Shown: one piece after another, positions 1 through 9,600 of the stretch
Layout: every line of letters begins with the position of its first letter
How positions within the stretch are numbered: the first letter of the stretch is position 1
Assembly: GCF_003732665.1 (NCBI RefSeq)
Contig: NZ_MOBP01000007.1
Location: 1-64,000 of the forward strand
Direction of reading: 5' to 3'
DNA from: Pseudomonas frederiksbergensis
GTDB lineage: Bacteria > Pseudomonadota > Gammaproteobacteria > Pseudomonadales > Pseudomonadaceae
DNA: 64,000 nucleotides
Made by a program: the position numbers and the translations under genes
Notes under the pieces: model-generated
The model's input: only the letters and a program-made list of their open reading frames with translations
The model's database searches: none
Told to the model about the DNA's origin: nothing

Positions 1-80
1 AGGCTTGCCCGCGAAGGCGGAGTGTCATTCAACATTAATGTCGACTGACACTCCGCCTTCGCGGGCAAGCCTCGCTCCTA
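1..80. repeat. REP pair (BIME), left edge of window
   Basis: Two inverted arms, each with the core GCTTGCCCGCGAAGGCGG, face each other around a short AT-rich spacer, giving a long hairpin. This is the Pseudomonas REP-doublet layout. The left copy may be cut by the window edge. The arms read GGCTTGCCCGCG rather than the GGGCTTGCTCGCG seen elsewhere in this window. Confidence 0.85.
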
Positions 81-96
81 CAGGGGATTTGTGGGG

Positions 97-1395
97 TTAC
101 ATGATGTGTTTTTCTGGCTCAGGAATGTGGCTCGCGCCGAGCACCGCCGGAAACAACCCCGAGCGCAAGTCCCCGCCACTCGGCTGCTGATACAGGCTCA
201 AGCCAAATTCCGGCAGCACCGCCAGCAGGTAATCGAAAATATCGCCCTGGATCCGCTCGTAATCGGCCCACGCGGTGGTGCGGGTGAAGCAGTAGATTTC
301 CAGCGGGATGCCCTGGGCGGTGGTCTGCATCTGGCGGACCATGCAGGTCATGTTCGGCTGGATCTCCGGGTGGCTTTTCAGATAGGCCAATGCATAGGCG
401 CGGAAGGTGCCGATGTTGGTCATGCGCCGGCGGTTGGCCGACATCGCCGCGACGTTGCCCTGGGCTTCATTCCAGGCCTTGAGTTCGGCCTGCTTGCGGC
501 CGATGTAGTCGGTCAGCAGGTGCACTTGGGCCAGTTTCGCCTCTTCGTCATCGCGCACAAAGCGCACGCCGCTGGCGTCGATGAACAGGCTGCGCTTGAT
601 CCGGCGTCCACCGGATTGCTGCATGCCACGCCAGTTCTTGAACGACTCGGACATCAGGCGCCAGGTTGGGATCGACACGATCGTCTTGTCGAAATTCTGC
701 ACCTTGACCGTGTGCAGGGTGATGTCCACCACGTCACCGTCGGCGCCGACTTGCGGCATTTCGATCCAGTCACCGACCCGCAGCATGTCGTTGCTGGTGA
801 GTTGCACACTGGCGACGAACGACAGCAGCGTGTCCTTGTAGACCAACAGAATCACCGCCGACATGGCACCAAGACCCGACAGCAGCAACAGCGGCGAGCG
901 GTCGATCAACGTGGCGACGATGATGATCGTGCCCAGCACGTACAAGACCATTTTCGTCAGTTGCACGTAGCCTTTGATCGAGCGCGTGCGGGCGTGTTCG
1001 GTGCGGGCGTAGATGTCCAGCAGGGCACTGAGCAGGGCGCTGGCTGCCAATAGAAGGAACAGAATGGTGAATGACAGCGCGACGTTGCCGAGGAAGATTC
1101 GGCTGGTTTTGCTCAGTTCCGGCACCAGGTACAGGCCGAACTGGATCACCAGCGACGGTGTCATTTGCGCCAGCCGATGGAAGACCTTGTTGTGCCGCAA
1201 GTCGTTGACCCAGTGCAGCGCCGGTTGGCGGCCGAGCATTTTGGTCGCGTGCAGAATGAGGTAGCGCGCCACTCGTCCGAGGACCAGCGCCACGACTAAT
1301 AGCAGGATCAGCGCCAGGCTGGAATGCAGGAGCGGGTGCTGGTCGAGGGCGCCCCAAAGGTCTTGGGCATTGAGCCAGAGCTGTTTGATATCCAT
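97..1395 (-). CDS. MscS-family mechanosensitive channel (YbdG-like)
   Basis: Predicted inner-membrane channel of 432 residues that would release solutes on hypo-osmotic shock. Several hydrophobic helices occupy the first 190 residues. They are followed by the small beta-rich MscS core (VGDWIEMPQVGADGDV) and a cytoplasmic domain containing RRMTNIGTFRAYALAYL, a feature of the longer YbdG/YnaI-like members. I place the start at ATG 1395 (MDIKQLWLNAQ). The frame stays open upstream to 1494, but those extra residues look non-coding and would run into the promoter shared with the divergent helicase gene. No strong ribosome-binding site precedes 1395. The family call is firm; the exact subfamily is less so. 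Confidence 0.88.
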   Translation of the reverse strand: MDIKQLWLNAQDLWGALDQHPLLHSSLALILLLVVALVLGRVARYLILHATKMLGRQPALHWVNDLRHNKVFHRLAQMTPSLVIQFGLYLVPELSKTSRIFLGNVALSFTILFLLLAASALLSALLDIYARTEHARTRSIKGYVQLTKMVLYVLGTIIIVATLIDRSPLLLLSGLGAMSAVILLVYKDTLLSFVASVQLTSNDMLRVGDWIEMPQVGADGDVVDITLHTVKVQNFDKTIVSIPTWRLMSESFKNWRGMQQSGGRRIKRSLFIDASGVRFVRDDEEAKLAQVHLLTDYIGRKQAELKAWNEAQGNVAAMSANRRRMTNIGTFRAYALAYLKSHPEIQPNMTCMVRQMQTTAQGIPLEIYCFTRTTAWADYERIQGDIFDYLLAVLPEFGLSLYQQPSGGDLRSGLFPAVLGASHIPEPEKHIM

Positions 1396-1588
1396 GGGCG
1401 AAAACGATTCTTCTGTAGGTTGCGTCGGGGCGATTAGAGCATTTAAGACGCTGCGGATGACGTTTGGAGACATTTCAGGCAACAAAAAAGCCACTGTTTA
1501 CTGTCGTTTGCATAAAGAAACTCGGCCTCGGCGCTCGAAACCGTTACCCTATGCAGCTGTTTTTTTGTATTTCTTCGAGGTAGCACCC

Positions 1589-2935
1589 GTGTTTTCCCAA
1601 TTCGCCCTGCACGAACGCCTGCTCAAAGCCGTGGCCGAGCTTAAATTTGTCGAGCCAACGCCTGTGCAAGCAGCGGCTATTCCGCTGGCGCTCCAAGGGC
1701 GTGACCTGCGGGTGACTGCGCAAACCGGCAGCGGCAAAACCGCTGCTTTCGTTTTGCCGATCCTCAACCGTCTGATCGGCCCGGCCAAAGTCCGCGTCAG
1801 CATCAAGACCCTGATCCTGCTGCCAACCCGCGAGTTGGCCCAGCAGACCATCAAGGAAGTCGAGCGCTTCGCCCAGTACACGTTCATCAAGTCCGGCCTG
1901 ATCACTGGCGGTGAAGACTTCAAGGTCCAGGCCGCCATGCTGCGCAAGGTGCCGGACATCCTGATCGGTACGCCGGGCCGGATGATCGAGCAACTGAACG
2001 CCGGCAACCTCGACTTGAAAGAAGTCGAAGTGCTGGTGCTCGACGAAGCCGACCGCATGCTCGATATGGGTTTTGCCGAAGACGTGCAGCGTCTGGTGGC
2101 AGAGTGCACCAACCGCCAGCAGACCATGCTGTTCTCCGCCACCACCGGTGGTTCGGGCTTGCGCGACATGGTGGCCAAGGTCCTGAACAACCCCGAGCAC
2201 TTGCAGCTCAACAACGTCAGCGACCTGAACGCGACCACCCGTCAGCAGATCATCACCGCTGACCACAACCAGCACAAAGAACAGATCGTGAACTGGCTGC
2301 TGGCCAACGAGACCTACCAGAAGGCCATCGTGTTCACCAACACCCGGGCCATGGCCGACCGTATCTACGGCCGTCTGGTGGCGCAGGAATACAAAGCGTT
2401 CGTGCTGCACGGTGACAAGGACCAGAAGGACCGCAAACTGGCGATCGACCGCCTGAAGCAGGGCGGCGTGAAAATCCTCGTGGCCACCGACGTTGCCGCT
2501 CGCGGCCTCGACGTGGAAGGCCTGGACCTGGTGATCAACTTCGACATGCCACGCAGCGGCGACGAATACGTGCACCGTATCGGTCGTACCGGGCGTGCCG
2601 GCAACGATGGCCTGGCCATCTCGCTGATCTGCCACGGCGACTGGAACCTGATGTCGAGCGTCGAGCGCTACCTCAAGCAGAGCTTCGAGCGTCGCACCAT
2701 CAAGGAAGTCAAAGGCACCTACGGCGGACCGAAAAAGGTCAAGGCCTCGGGCAAAGCCGTTGGCGTGAAGAAGAAAAAAGTCGACGCCAAAGGCGACAAG
2801 AAGAAAACCGGCGCCAAGGCACCGACCAAACGCAAAATCGCCAACCGCCCGAAGACCGACGCCCTGTCGCTGGTCAGCAAGGACGGCATGGCGCCGCTCA
2901 AGCGCCGCAAGCCGGAAGCGCCGGCTGCTGAATAA
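1589..2935 (+). CDS. DEAD-box ATP-dependent RNA helicase
   Basis: RNA helicase of 448 residues, probably acting in RNA remodelling or ribosome assembly. Visible motifs are the Q motif FVEPTPVQ (residues 20-27), Walker A AQTGSGKT (44-51), DEAD (152-155), SAT inside FSATTGG, and motif VI HRIGRTGRAG (about 329-338). The tail after residue 380 is rich in lysine and alanine, as in RNA-binding extensions of SrmB/RhlE-type helicases. A GTG at 1589 is the best start, because GAGG at 1577-1580 lies at proper spacing and the Q-motif region follows. An upstream ATG in frame would overlap the divergent mscS gene. The gene is monocistronic and ends at a strong terminator. Confidence 0.92.
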   Translation: MFSQFALHERLLKAVAELKFVEPTPVQAAAIPLALQGRDLRVTAQTGSGKTAAFVLPILNRLIGPAKVRVSIKTLILLPTRELAQQTIKEVERFAQYTFIKSGLITGGEDFKVQAAMLRKVPDILIGTPGRMIEQLNAGNLDLKEVEVLVLDEADRMLDMGFAEDVQRLVAECTNRQQTMLFSATTGGSGLRDMVAKVLNNPEHLQLNNVSDLNATTRQQIITADHNQHKEQIVNWLLANETYQKAIVFTNTRAMADRIYGRLVAQEYKAFVLHGDKDQKDRKLAIDRLKQGGVKILVATDVAARGLDVEGLDLVINFDMPRSGDEYVHRIGRTGRAGNDGLAISLICHGDWNLMSSVERYLKQSFERRTIKEVKGTYGGPKKVKASGKAVGVKKKKVDAKGDKKKTGAKAPTKRKIANRPKTDALSLVSKDGMAPLKRRKPEAPAAE

Positions 2936-2953
2936 AGCCGTGTAGCGACCAAT

Positions 2954-2983
2954 AAAAAACCCGGACAGTGTCCGGGTTTTTTT
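2954..2983 (+). terminator. Rho-independent terminator of the helicase gene
   Basis: The arms CCCGGACA and TGTCCGGG form a stem flanked by A6 on the left and T7 on the right. It would terminate the helicase gene and, read on the minus strand, also the convergent gene ending at 2998. Confidence 0.9.
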
Positions 2984-2997
2984 ATGTCCAGGGTTTG

Positions 2998-3597
2998 TCA
3001 GCTCCCCAACAGCCCACTGGTGTCCGCATCAAAGCGTTGCTTGGCCTGATTCGCCGCCGGTTTCAGCAACGCGAGTAGTGCCGCTTCGCTGTACACCTGA
3101 GTCACCGCCAATTCCTTGGGAGTCGGCTCAATCGGGATCAGCACGTCTTCACCGTCGGCATGCAGCCAGATTGCGACCAGGTGAATGGCCGAGACAAACA
3201 GCACCCGCAGTTCCGCGGTTTTACCCTGCAATTGCGGCGACTGTTCCGCCAGTTTCAGCGCCCCGACCGTCGCGGCGGCCATGGCCCCGTGGTTCAGCGA
3301 GGAGAACTCGACATGACCACGGACGTCGGCCAGTTGCGCATCGGCAATCGTCACGCCATCGGAAAACACCAGGTAATGCCAATCGCCGAGCTTGGCGTCC
3401 TTCAGGCCTTTGCCCTGGCTCACGTCCTCCAGACTGAGCGAGTAACCGCGATAGGCTTCGCTGAGGCTGATCTTGTTGGCCGTGGCGTTGGCAAATTGCC
3501 GATTAATGCCGAAGCCCTGGGTTTGCAGCGCGGCTTGCAGGGCCGGGCGCAAGGTCTGTACGCCGTTGGAAGGCGCCTTTGGATAAGTCAGTTGCAT
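2998..3597 (-). CDS. Hypothetical protein paired with a papain-like protease
   Basis: A 199-residue protein with no family I can name and no signal peptide. It starts 12 bases after the stop of the protease gene, behind a clear GGAGGG ribosome-binding site, so the two are almost certainly co-transcribed and translationally close. The sequence looks like a soluble alpha/beta protein, with segments such as GDWHYLVFSDGVTIADAQL and a hydrophobic AELRVLFVSAIHLVAIWL stretch. The pairing suggests a partner, chaperone or inhibitor of the protease. That is inference from position only. Confidence 0.8.
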   Translation of the reverse strand: MQLTYPKAPSNGVQTLRPALQAALQTQGFGINRQFANATANKISLSEAYRGYSLSLEDVSQGKGLKDAKLGDWHYLVFSDGVTIADAQLADVRGHVEFSSLNHGAMAAATVGALKLAEQSPQLQGKTAELRVLFVSAIHLVAIWLHADGEDVLIPIEPTPKELAVTQVYSEAALLALLKPAANQAKQRFDADTSGLLGS

Positions 3598-3609
3598 GAT
3601 GTCGCCCTC

Positions 3610-4194
3610 CTAGTTTTTCACGGTGAAATAAGTGTTGGTCCAGTTGCCGCCGCCGTTGTACGAACCGGGGAACGAGTTCAACGCGCGGGTCGAGTAACCG
3701 TAGATGGAATCCGCGATCAACACGTAGTTGCCGTTGGTGCCATAGATCGCCAGGAAGTGCGCACCGCCGCCGTACCAGGCGCAACGCAGGCAGACCGGTC
3801 GGCCCATGTTGATCTGGTTCTGGATGGCCGACATCTGCAGCGAACCCTGATTCATGCCGTTGAAACTGCGGGTGATGCGCAGGGCGGTATCCAGGTAGCC
3901 ATACACGTTGCACGGCCCCGGCTGATTGCAGCAGTTGCGGTCCAGCGCAGCAGTGGCCACACCGCATTGGGTCCAGGACCCGGTGCCGTAATAGTTGCCG
4001 ACCGAGGCGGAAGCCGCTGCCCAGCACCAGTTGGTCTGGGTTTGTTTCTGCATTGTGAAGTTGAGGCTGGCGGCGGCCAATGCGTTGACCTGTGCCGAGG
4101 CTTCGATCTCGACCAAGTGAGGGTCAAGCAGATGACTTGCCAGGCACCTTGGCAGTGTTTCGCCGGTGAATTGCGTTGCTTCAGTGGTTAACAT
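3610..4194 (-). CDS. Papain-like cysteine protease (C39/C70-like fold)
   Basis: A 194-residue probable cysteine protease. The motif QTQTNWCWAA (residues 51-60) places the nucleophile at Cys57. GGAHFLAIYG supplies the histidine (His146), and LIADSIYG supplies an Asp (Asp162), the usual Cys-His-Asp/Asn order of papain-like bacterial enzymes related to AvrRpt2 (peptidase C70). A cysteine-rich insert (CCNQPGPC and the CLRC stretch) could be disulphide-bonded. No classical signal peptide is seen; the first 45 residues may be a propeptide. GGAGG sits eight bases before ATG 4194. It heads a two-gene unit with the gene ending at 2998. The substrate is unknown. Confidence 0.82.
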   Translation of the reverse strand: MLTTEATQFTGETLPRCLASHLLDPHLVEIEASAQVNALAAASLNFTMQKQTQTNWCWAAASASVGNYYGTGSWTQCGVATAALDRNCCNQPGPCNVYGYLDTALRITRSFNGMNQGSLQMSAIQNQINMGRPVCLRCAWYGGGAHFLAIYGTNGNYVLIADSIYGYSTRALNSFPGSYNGGGNWTNTYFTVKN

Positions 4195-4416
4195 TTTTCA
4201 ATCCTCCATGAGTGAAAACTAGCGTCCAGCTAGTAGGTGTGTAGCGGTGTTGCCGAGCGATCGGCGTATGCGTTTTGCCATGTTTGATGGCCGCTTCGAT
4301 CCGGGCTCGAGGTAACCTTAGGTGTGGATATGCGTTTGTGCAAATAATTAAATGCACTAATGCAAACTCCAGGTCGAAAGGTCACAACCTTCGGCGGCTT
4401 CTAAAGATGCAGGCGT

Positions 4417-4442
4417 GCCGAAGGCTGCGGTCCTTTGATCTT
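4417..4442. repeat. Single arm of a second REP class
   Basis: GCCGAAGGCTGCGG followed by TCCTTTGATCTT matches one arm of the large inverted repeat at 50003-50081, with a few changes. No facing arm is seen here, so this is a solitary copy, just downstream of the gene ending at 4447. The remaining sequence from 4195 to 4446 shows no gene. Confidence 0.5.
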
Positions 4443-4446
4443 GCCC

Positions 4447-4722
4447 TTAACCCTCAGCCTTCTTATCCGCCGCGTCCAACTCCTTCAACCGCTGATCAAT
4501 CAACTGGCACTTGTCTGGCAAATCCGCGCTGGCCGTGCCCAGATCCATCTTCTGCAACTCATCGTTGATCTCCTTGGCCTTCTTCGGATTCTGCTCGGTG
4601 AGCTTGGCCACTTCCTTGGCCAATTGCTCGCGCTTGAAGGTGGCTTCTTCAGGTGTGCAAGCCCACGCGGGGAGGGCGCAGGCGAGGGTGGCGGCGAGGG
4701 TCAGTTTCAGCAGGGTTTTCAT
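4447..4722 (-). CDS. Small exported protein, function unknown
   Basis: A 91-residue protein with a clear Sec signal peptide (MKTLLKLTLAATLACALPAWA, cut near Ala21). The mature part is charged and helical, predicted coiled-coil, with one Cys near the start (CTPEE) and one later (KCQLID) that could pair. Similar small periplasmic proteins are common in Pseudomonas, but I know no function. The gene stands alone, with the promoter region of the two-partner operon behind its 5' end. Confidence 0.8.
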   Translation of the reverse strand: MKTLLKLTLAATLACALPAWACTPEEATFKREQLAKEVAKLTEQNPKKAKEINDELQKMDLGTASADLPDKCQLIDQRLKELDAADKKAEG

Positions 4723-4871
4723 GAGTCAGGCCTCGGTTTCCGTGTCGAGCGGTTAATCGGTTGAGACTGTGTAGGGATGAAAGTTCACCCGGTGTGACCA
4801 AGGCCAAATTCTTGAGCCACTGCTGTAGACACTACCGTTCGTCGACTTTTTATCGCGGAGATAGCCATTAA

Positions 4872-4912
4872 TTGACGTCAGAATAGTGGCTATATAGTAT
4901 CGCGCCACTATT
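4872..4912 (+). promoter_or_regulatory. Promoter of the two-partner operon with overlapping dyads
   Basis: TTGACG at 4872-4877 and TAGTAT at 4895-4900 are spaced by 17 bases, a good sigma-70 promoter. A perfect inverted repeat (AATAGTGG 4882-4889, CCACTATT 4905-4912) brackets the -10 and the expected start site. A perfect 8-bp palindrome TGACGTCA (4873-4880) overlaps the -35. An outer pair, GATAGC at 4860 and GCTATC at 4915-4920, encloses everything. The layout is what a repressor-controlled promoter looks like; the regulator is unknown. Confidence 0.6.
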
Positions 4913-4944
4913 GTGCTATCACCTTCCAATTCAAGGGAATGAAC

Positions 4945-6651
4945 ATGTACCCACCCGCCCTCGTGGCGAGGTTGTGCCTGGCTTTGCTGTGCCTTTCTCC
5001 GCTAAATCCTGCTTACGCTGCCCCCACTCCTGGTGATACCGACCTGATCCGTGAACGCCAGGATCGGCTCATCGACGAGCAACGCCGTCGGCTCGAAGAG
5101 CTCAAGGACTTGCCGGGCAAGGAAGCCAAGCCAACGCCGCCGCAGACCCCCGTTGATACCCGTTGCTTCGCGATCAAGGACATCGAACTCAGCGGCGCGG
5201 ACAGTCTCTCTGAAGGCGAGAAAGCGCGACTGCTCAAGCCGTTTATCGACCAGTGCCTGGGCGTCACGCAGCTCAACGAACTGCTTAAGGTCATCACCGA
5301 CCATTACCTGGAAAAAGGCCTGGTCACCAGCCGTGCCTACTTGCCGCAGCAGGACTTGTCCACCGGGCACCTGAAGGTGTTGGTGGTCGAGGGCAAGCTG
5401 GAAGGGTTGAAAGGCGCCGATGGCAGCAAGCTGTCGGATCGTGAGTTGGCCATGGCATTTCCGGGTAAGGCTGGGGAGTTGGTCAACCTGCGGGAAATCG
5501 AGCAAATGGTCGATCAGTTGAACCGCTTGCCGTCGAATCAGGCGCAGATGGAATTGTCCCCGGGCAAGAACGTTGGTGGCAGTGAAGTGTTGGTCAAGAA
5601 CACCCCGCAAACGCCCTGGCGTGCTGGCTTGTCCCGCAGCAACGAAGGCCAGCGCAGCACCGGCGAGCAGCAGTGGGGCACCACGTTTGATTGGGATAGC
5701 CCACTGGGTTTGGCGGATCAGTTGAATCTGCGCGGCGGTCACGATGCGATGACCGATCACCAGCACACGTCGAACAACGCGATGCTCAACTACAACCTGC
5801 CCTGGGGTTGGTGGAACTTCACCTACACCTACAGCCAGAGCGAATACCGCTCGCAGGCGCAATCCAACGGCTTCGATTTCAAGCAGACCGGCGACAGCGA
5901 AAACCATCAGTTGCGCGTCGAGCGGGTGATCCATCGCGATGCCGTGAGCAAGACCTCCCTCAGCACCGGTCTGTCGCACCTGCGCACCAACAACTTCATC
6001 GAAGACAGCAAGCTGGCGCTGAGCAGCAATCGCATCAGCGAAGCGCAATTGGGTTTCAACCACGGTCGGCGGATCGGTGGTGCGTTCGTCAACCTTGACC
6101 TGGGTATGCAGCAAGGCATCGGCCTGCTGGACGCCCAGGGCAACGGGCATCCGGGCCCCGGCGAGCCAGACGCACGCTACCGCAAATACACCGCCACCGT
6201 GAGTTACCTGCAACCGTTCAAGGTGTGGGGCGAGTCGTTCAGTTTCAGCAGCCTGATGACCGGCCAGCACAGCGAAGATGTGCTGTTCAGCCCGCAACGC
6301 ACCAGCCTCGGCGGGCAATCGTCGATTCGTGGTTACAAGGATCAATCCTTGTCCGGCGACAGCGGCGGCTATTGGCGCAATGAGCTGCGCTGGAGCCGTC
6401 CGGTCAGCCTCGAATGGCTGCGCCCGGTGTTCGCCGAATACGGCACCAGCCTCGGTTACGACCAGGGCGTGATCAGCGCCAATCGCTACAACGGCGATCA
6501 GCACGGGCGTTTGTCCAGCAACTCGGTGGAGCTGTTCGCCCGTGGCCAGCACCTGGCCGCCAGCGTGACGTTTGCCCATTCCCTGGAACGCCCGGATGCA
6601 CTGAGCGAGCGCGAAGCGCCGATCTATTTCCGCCTGGATTTCTTTCTTTAA
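4945..6651 (+). CDS. Two-partner secretion transporter, ShlB/FhaC/HecB (TpsB) family
   Basis: Outer-membrane transporter of 568 residues that would export the adjacent giant exoprotein. A signal peptide ends in PLNPAYA. A periplasmic linker with a charged helix (RERQDRLIDEQRRRLEEL) follows. Next comes a POTRA region with CFAIKDIELSGADSL and a second cysteine in DQCLGVTQLNELL. The rest is a 16-strand-type barrel ending in a phenylalanine-rich C-terminus (RLDFFL). The conserved loop-6 motif reads SSIRGYKDQ. An AAGGGA ribosome-binding site at 4933-4938 lies directly against ATG 4939, so the second ATG at 4945 is the better start. The stop is 24 bases before the exoprotein gene, so the two form an operon. 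Confidence 0.93.
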   Translation: MYPPALVARLCLALLCLSPLNPAYAAPTPGDTDLIRERQDRLIDEQRRRLEELKDLPGKEAKPTPPQTPVDTRCFAIKDIELSGADSLSEGEKARLLKPFIDQCLGVTQLNELLKVITDHYLEKGLVTSRAYLPQQDLSTGHLKVLVVEGKLEGLKGADGSKLSDRELAMAFPGKAGELVNLREIEQMVDQLNRLPSNQAQMELSPGKNVGGSEVLVKNTPQTPWRAGLSRSNEGQRSTGEQQWGTTFDWDSPLGLADQLNLRGGHDAMTDHQHTSNNAMLNYNLPWGWWNFTYTYSQSEYRSQAQSNGFDFKQTGDSENHQLRVERVIHRDAVSKTSLSTGLSHLRTNNFIEDSKLALSSNRISEAQLGFNHGRRIGGAFVNLDLGMQQGIGLLDAQGNGHPGPGEPDARYRKYTATVSYLQPFKVWGESFSFSSLMTGQHSEDVLFSPQRTSLGGQSSIRGYKDQSLSGDSGGYWRNELRWSRPVSLEWLRPVFAEYGTSLGYDQGVISANRYNGDQHGRLSSNSVELFARGQHLAASVTFAHSLERPDALSEREAPIYFRLDFFL

Positions 6652-6675
6652 TTACGCCTTTTCGAGACCTCCGAC

Positions 6676-9600
6676 ATGGACGTTCGCCAATACGCCTTCC
6701 TCGCGCGCCAGCCTTCTGCGGTCGTGAAAACCCGCGAGCACTTCTGGGGCATGCCCAAGCGCGGGTTGGCGTTCCTGCTGGCCAACGTCATGTTCTGGCA
6801 GCCGATGTGGGCCCAGGCCGAAGGGATTGTGGTGGCCAACCCGGCGACCGGTCTGGGGCAGGCCGGCAACGGTGTGCCGATCGTCAACATCGCCACGCCT
6901 AACGGCACTGGCCTGTCGCATAACCAGTTCCACGACTACAACGTCGGCACCCAGGGTGTGATCCTCAACAACGTCAATGCTCAGACCGGCACGACGCAAT
7001 TGGGCGGGATCATTGTTGGTAACCCCAACCTGATCAACCGGGCTGCGGCGCAAACCATTCTCAACGAAGTGGTCGGCGGGAGCCCGAGCCAGTTGCGCGG
7101 CTACACCGAAGTGGCGGGGCAGTCGGCCCGCGTGATCGTCGCCAACCCGTATGGCATCAGTTGCAACGGTTGCGGCTTCATCAACACCCCGCGCGTCACT
7201 CTGACCACCGGCAAGCCAGTGCTGGATGGTGCAGGTCGGCTGGAGCGCTTTCAGGTCGATCAGGGCAGCGTCTCCATCGATGGCGCCGGGCTTAACGCCA
7301 ACAACGTCGACCGCTTCGAAATCATCACCCGCAGCGCGAAGATCAACGCCCAGATCCAGGCCAACAACCTGACCATCGTCGCCGGTCGCAACGACGTCAA
7401 CGCTGACAACCTCAGCGCCACCGCCCGCGCCGACGACGGCAGCGTCAAACCGGAACTGGCGATCGACTCTTCAGCCTTGGGCGGCATGTACGCCGGGGCG
7501 ATCAAACTGGTCGGAACCGAGGCCGGGGTCGGGGTCAAACTGGCCGGCAACATGGCGGCCAGCGGTGGCGATATTCAGCTCGACGTCAACGGTCAACTGA
7601 GCATGGCCCAGACCGCCGCCAGCGGCGCGGTCAATGTGAATGCCGCCAGCCTCAACGCCACCGGGCCGGTGTATGCCGGCACCCGCGTTGCGGTCACCAC
7701 CTCGGGTGATCTCAACGTTCAACAGAACCTCGCGGCACGGGATGGCATCAGCCTTTCCAGCGGCGGGCAGATGAGCAATCAGGCGCTGATCGAAGCCGGC
7801 GTCAACGCCGATAACAGCCGCAACACCACGGGCGATATCAGTGTCACGGCACAGAACCTCAACAACACCGGCAGCCTGATCGCCAGCCGTAATCTGTCGA
7901 TCAATACGACACAGACCCTGACCAACCAGGGCGGCACATTGAACGGCCAGAGCGGCGCACAAATTACCGCCGCAACCTTGGATAACCGCCAGAAAGGTCG
8001 GGTGCTGAGCCAGGGCAATCTAGCCGTCACCGCCAATCAGTTGTTGAACGCCCAGGGTGGCTTGATCACCAGTGTCGGCAATCTCGATGTCAATGCCGGG
8101 AGCCTGATCAACAGCGGCGGCGAGCTGTCCAGTTCGGCCGTCAGCACGCTGCGGGTCGCGTCGCTGGATAACGTAGCGGGTTTGATTGGTGCCGGGCAGA
8201 GCCTGAGCATCAGCGCCAGTGGCCTGTTGAACAACCAGGGTGGGCGCGTGCTGGCCCAGCGCGATTTGCAGATCAGCGCCGGTGCGCTGGATAACAGCCA
8301 GCAAGGTTCGGTGGTCAGCCAGGGCACATTGGGCCTGAACGTGGCGGGCACGCTGGACAACCGTCAGCAAGGCAAAGTGCTCAGTGCAGGCGCGCTCACC
8401 GCGCAAATTGCCGGGCAACTGCTCAATCAGGCCGGGCTGTTCAATGCGGGCGGCGACCTGCTCCTGACCGCGCCAACGCTGGATAACCGCAACGGTGAAA
8501 TCTCCACCCTGGGCAATCTGACGTTGAACGGCAGCCAGGCGGACAACAGCGGCAACGGCCGACTGTTGGCGAACGGCGACGTAACTCTGACCCTCGATAC
8601 CCTGAAGAATCAGCTCAAGGGTGTGATCTCCGGGCAGCGCGACGTGCAACTCAACGCCACGCAACTGGACAACAGCGGCGCCGGCAGCGTGTACGCCAAG
8701 CGCAATCTCGGCCTGACCCTGGCCAATCAACTGAACAACACCCAAGGCACGTTGCGCGGCGACGGCACCCTCACCGTGCGCAGCGGCAGCCTGGGCAACA
8801 ATGGCGGCAATGTTTCCAGCCTCGGCAACTTGACCGTCAACAGTGACGGCGCCATTGCCAATCAGGGCGGTGCGTTGCTCACCGACGCCGGCCTGACGCT
8901 GACCAGCGGCAGCCTGGACAACAGCCAGCAAGGTCGCATCGCCGGTAAAGGCGTGGTGCTCAAGACAGGTGCTTTTGCCAACCAACAGGGCGGCCGACTG
9001 ACGAGTACCGGCACCCTTCAGCTCACCGCCAGTCAAGTGGACAACAGCCTCGCCGGGCGTATCGCCAGCGCCATGGCATTGACCGCGACCGTTACCGGTC
9101 TCGACCAGCATGCTGGCGGTCAATTGTTCAGCAACACGGATGTCAGCCTGGACCTGAGCCACGGTCACCTGAATAACCGTGGCGGTCTGATCACCGCCCC
9201 GGGCCAGTTGCTGTTGAAAAACCTCAACACCGTCGACAACACGGGCGGTGAAATCTCCAGCGCCCATGCTTTCACGCTGGCCGCGCAAAACCTCGACAAC
9301 ACCGATGGCAAACTGGTCAGCGGTCAAGCGCTGACGGTACGCATCGATCAGGCGCTGGCCAACGTCCGGGGTTTGATCTCCGGCACCGGCGTGGATCTGC
9401 GCGCTGCCAGCCTCGACAACACCGACGCCAGCCTCAGCAGCGATGCCGATCTGAACCTGCAAGTGAGTGGCGCACTGCTTAATCAGAACGGCGAGTTGAC
9501 CAGCGCCGGCAACAGCACGATCAACGCCATGAGCCTGGGCAACGCCGGCGGCCAGGTGATGGCCGACAAGCGCCTGAGCCTGGCCATCAGCGGCGCCGTG

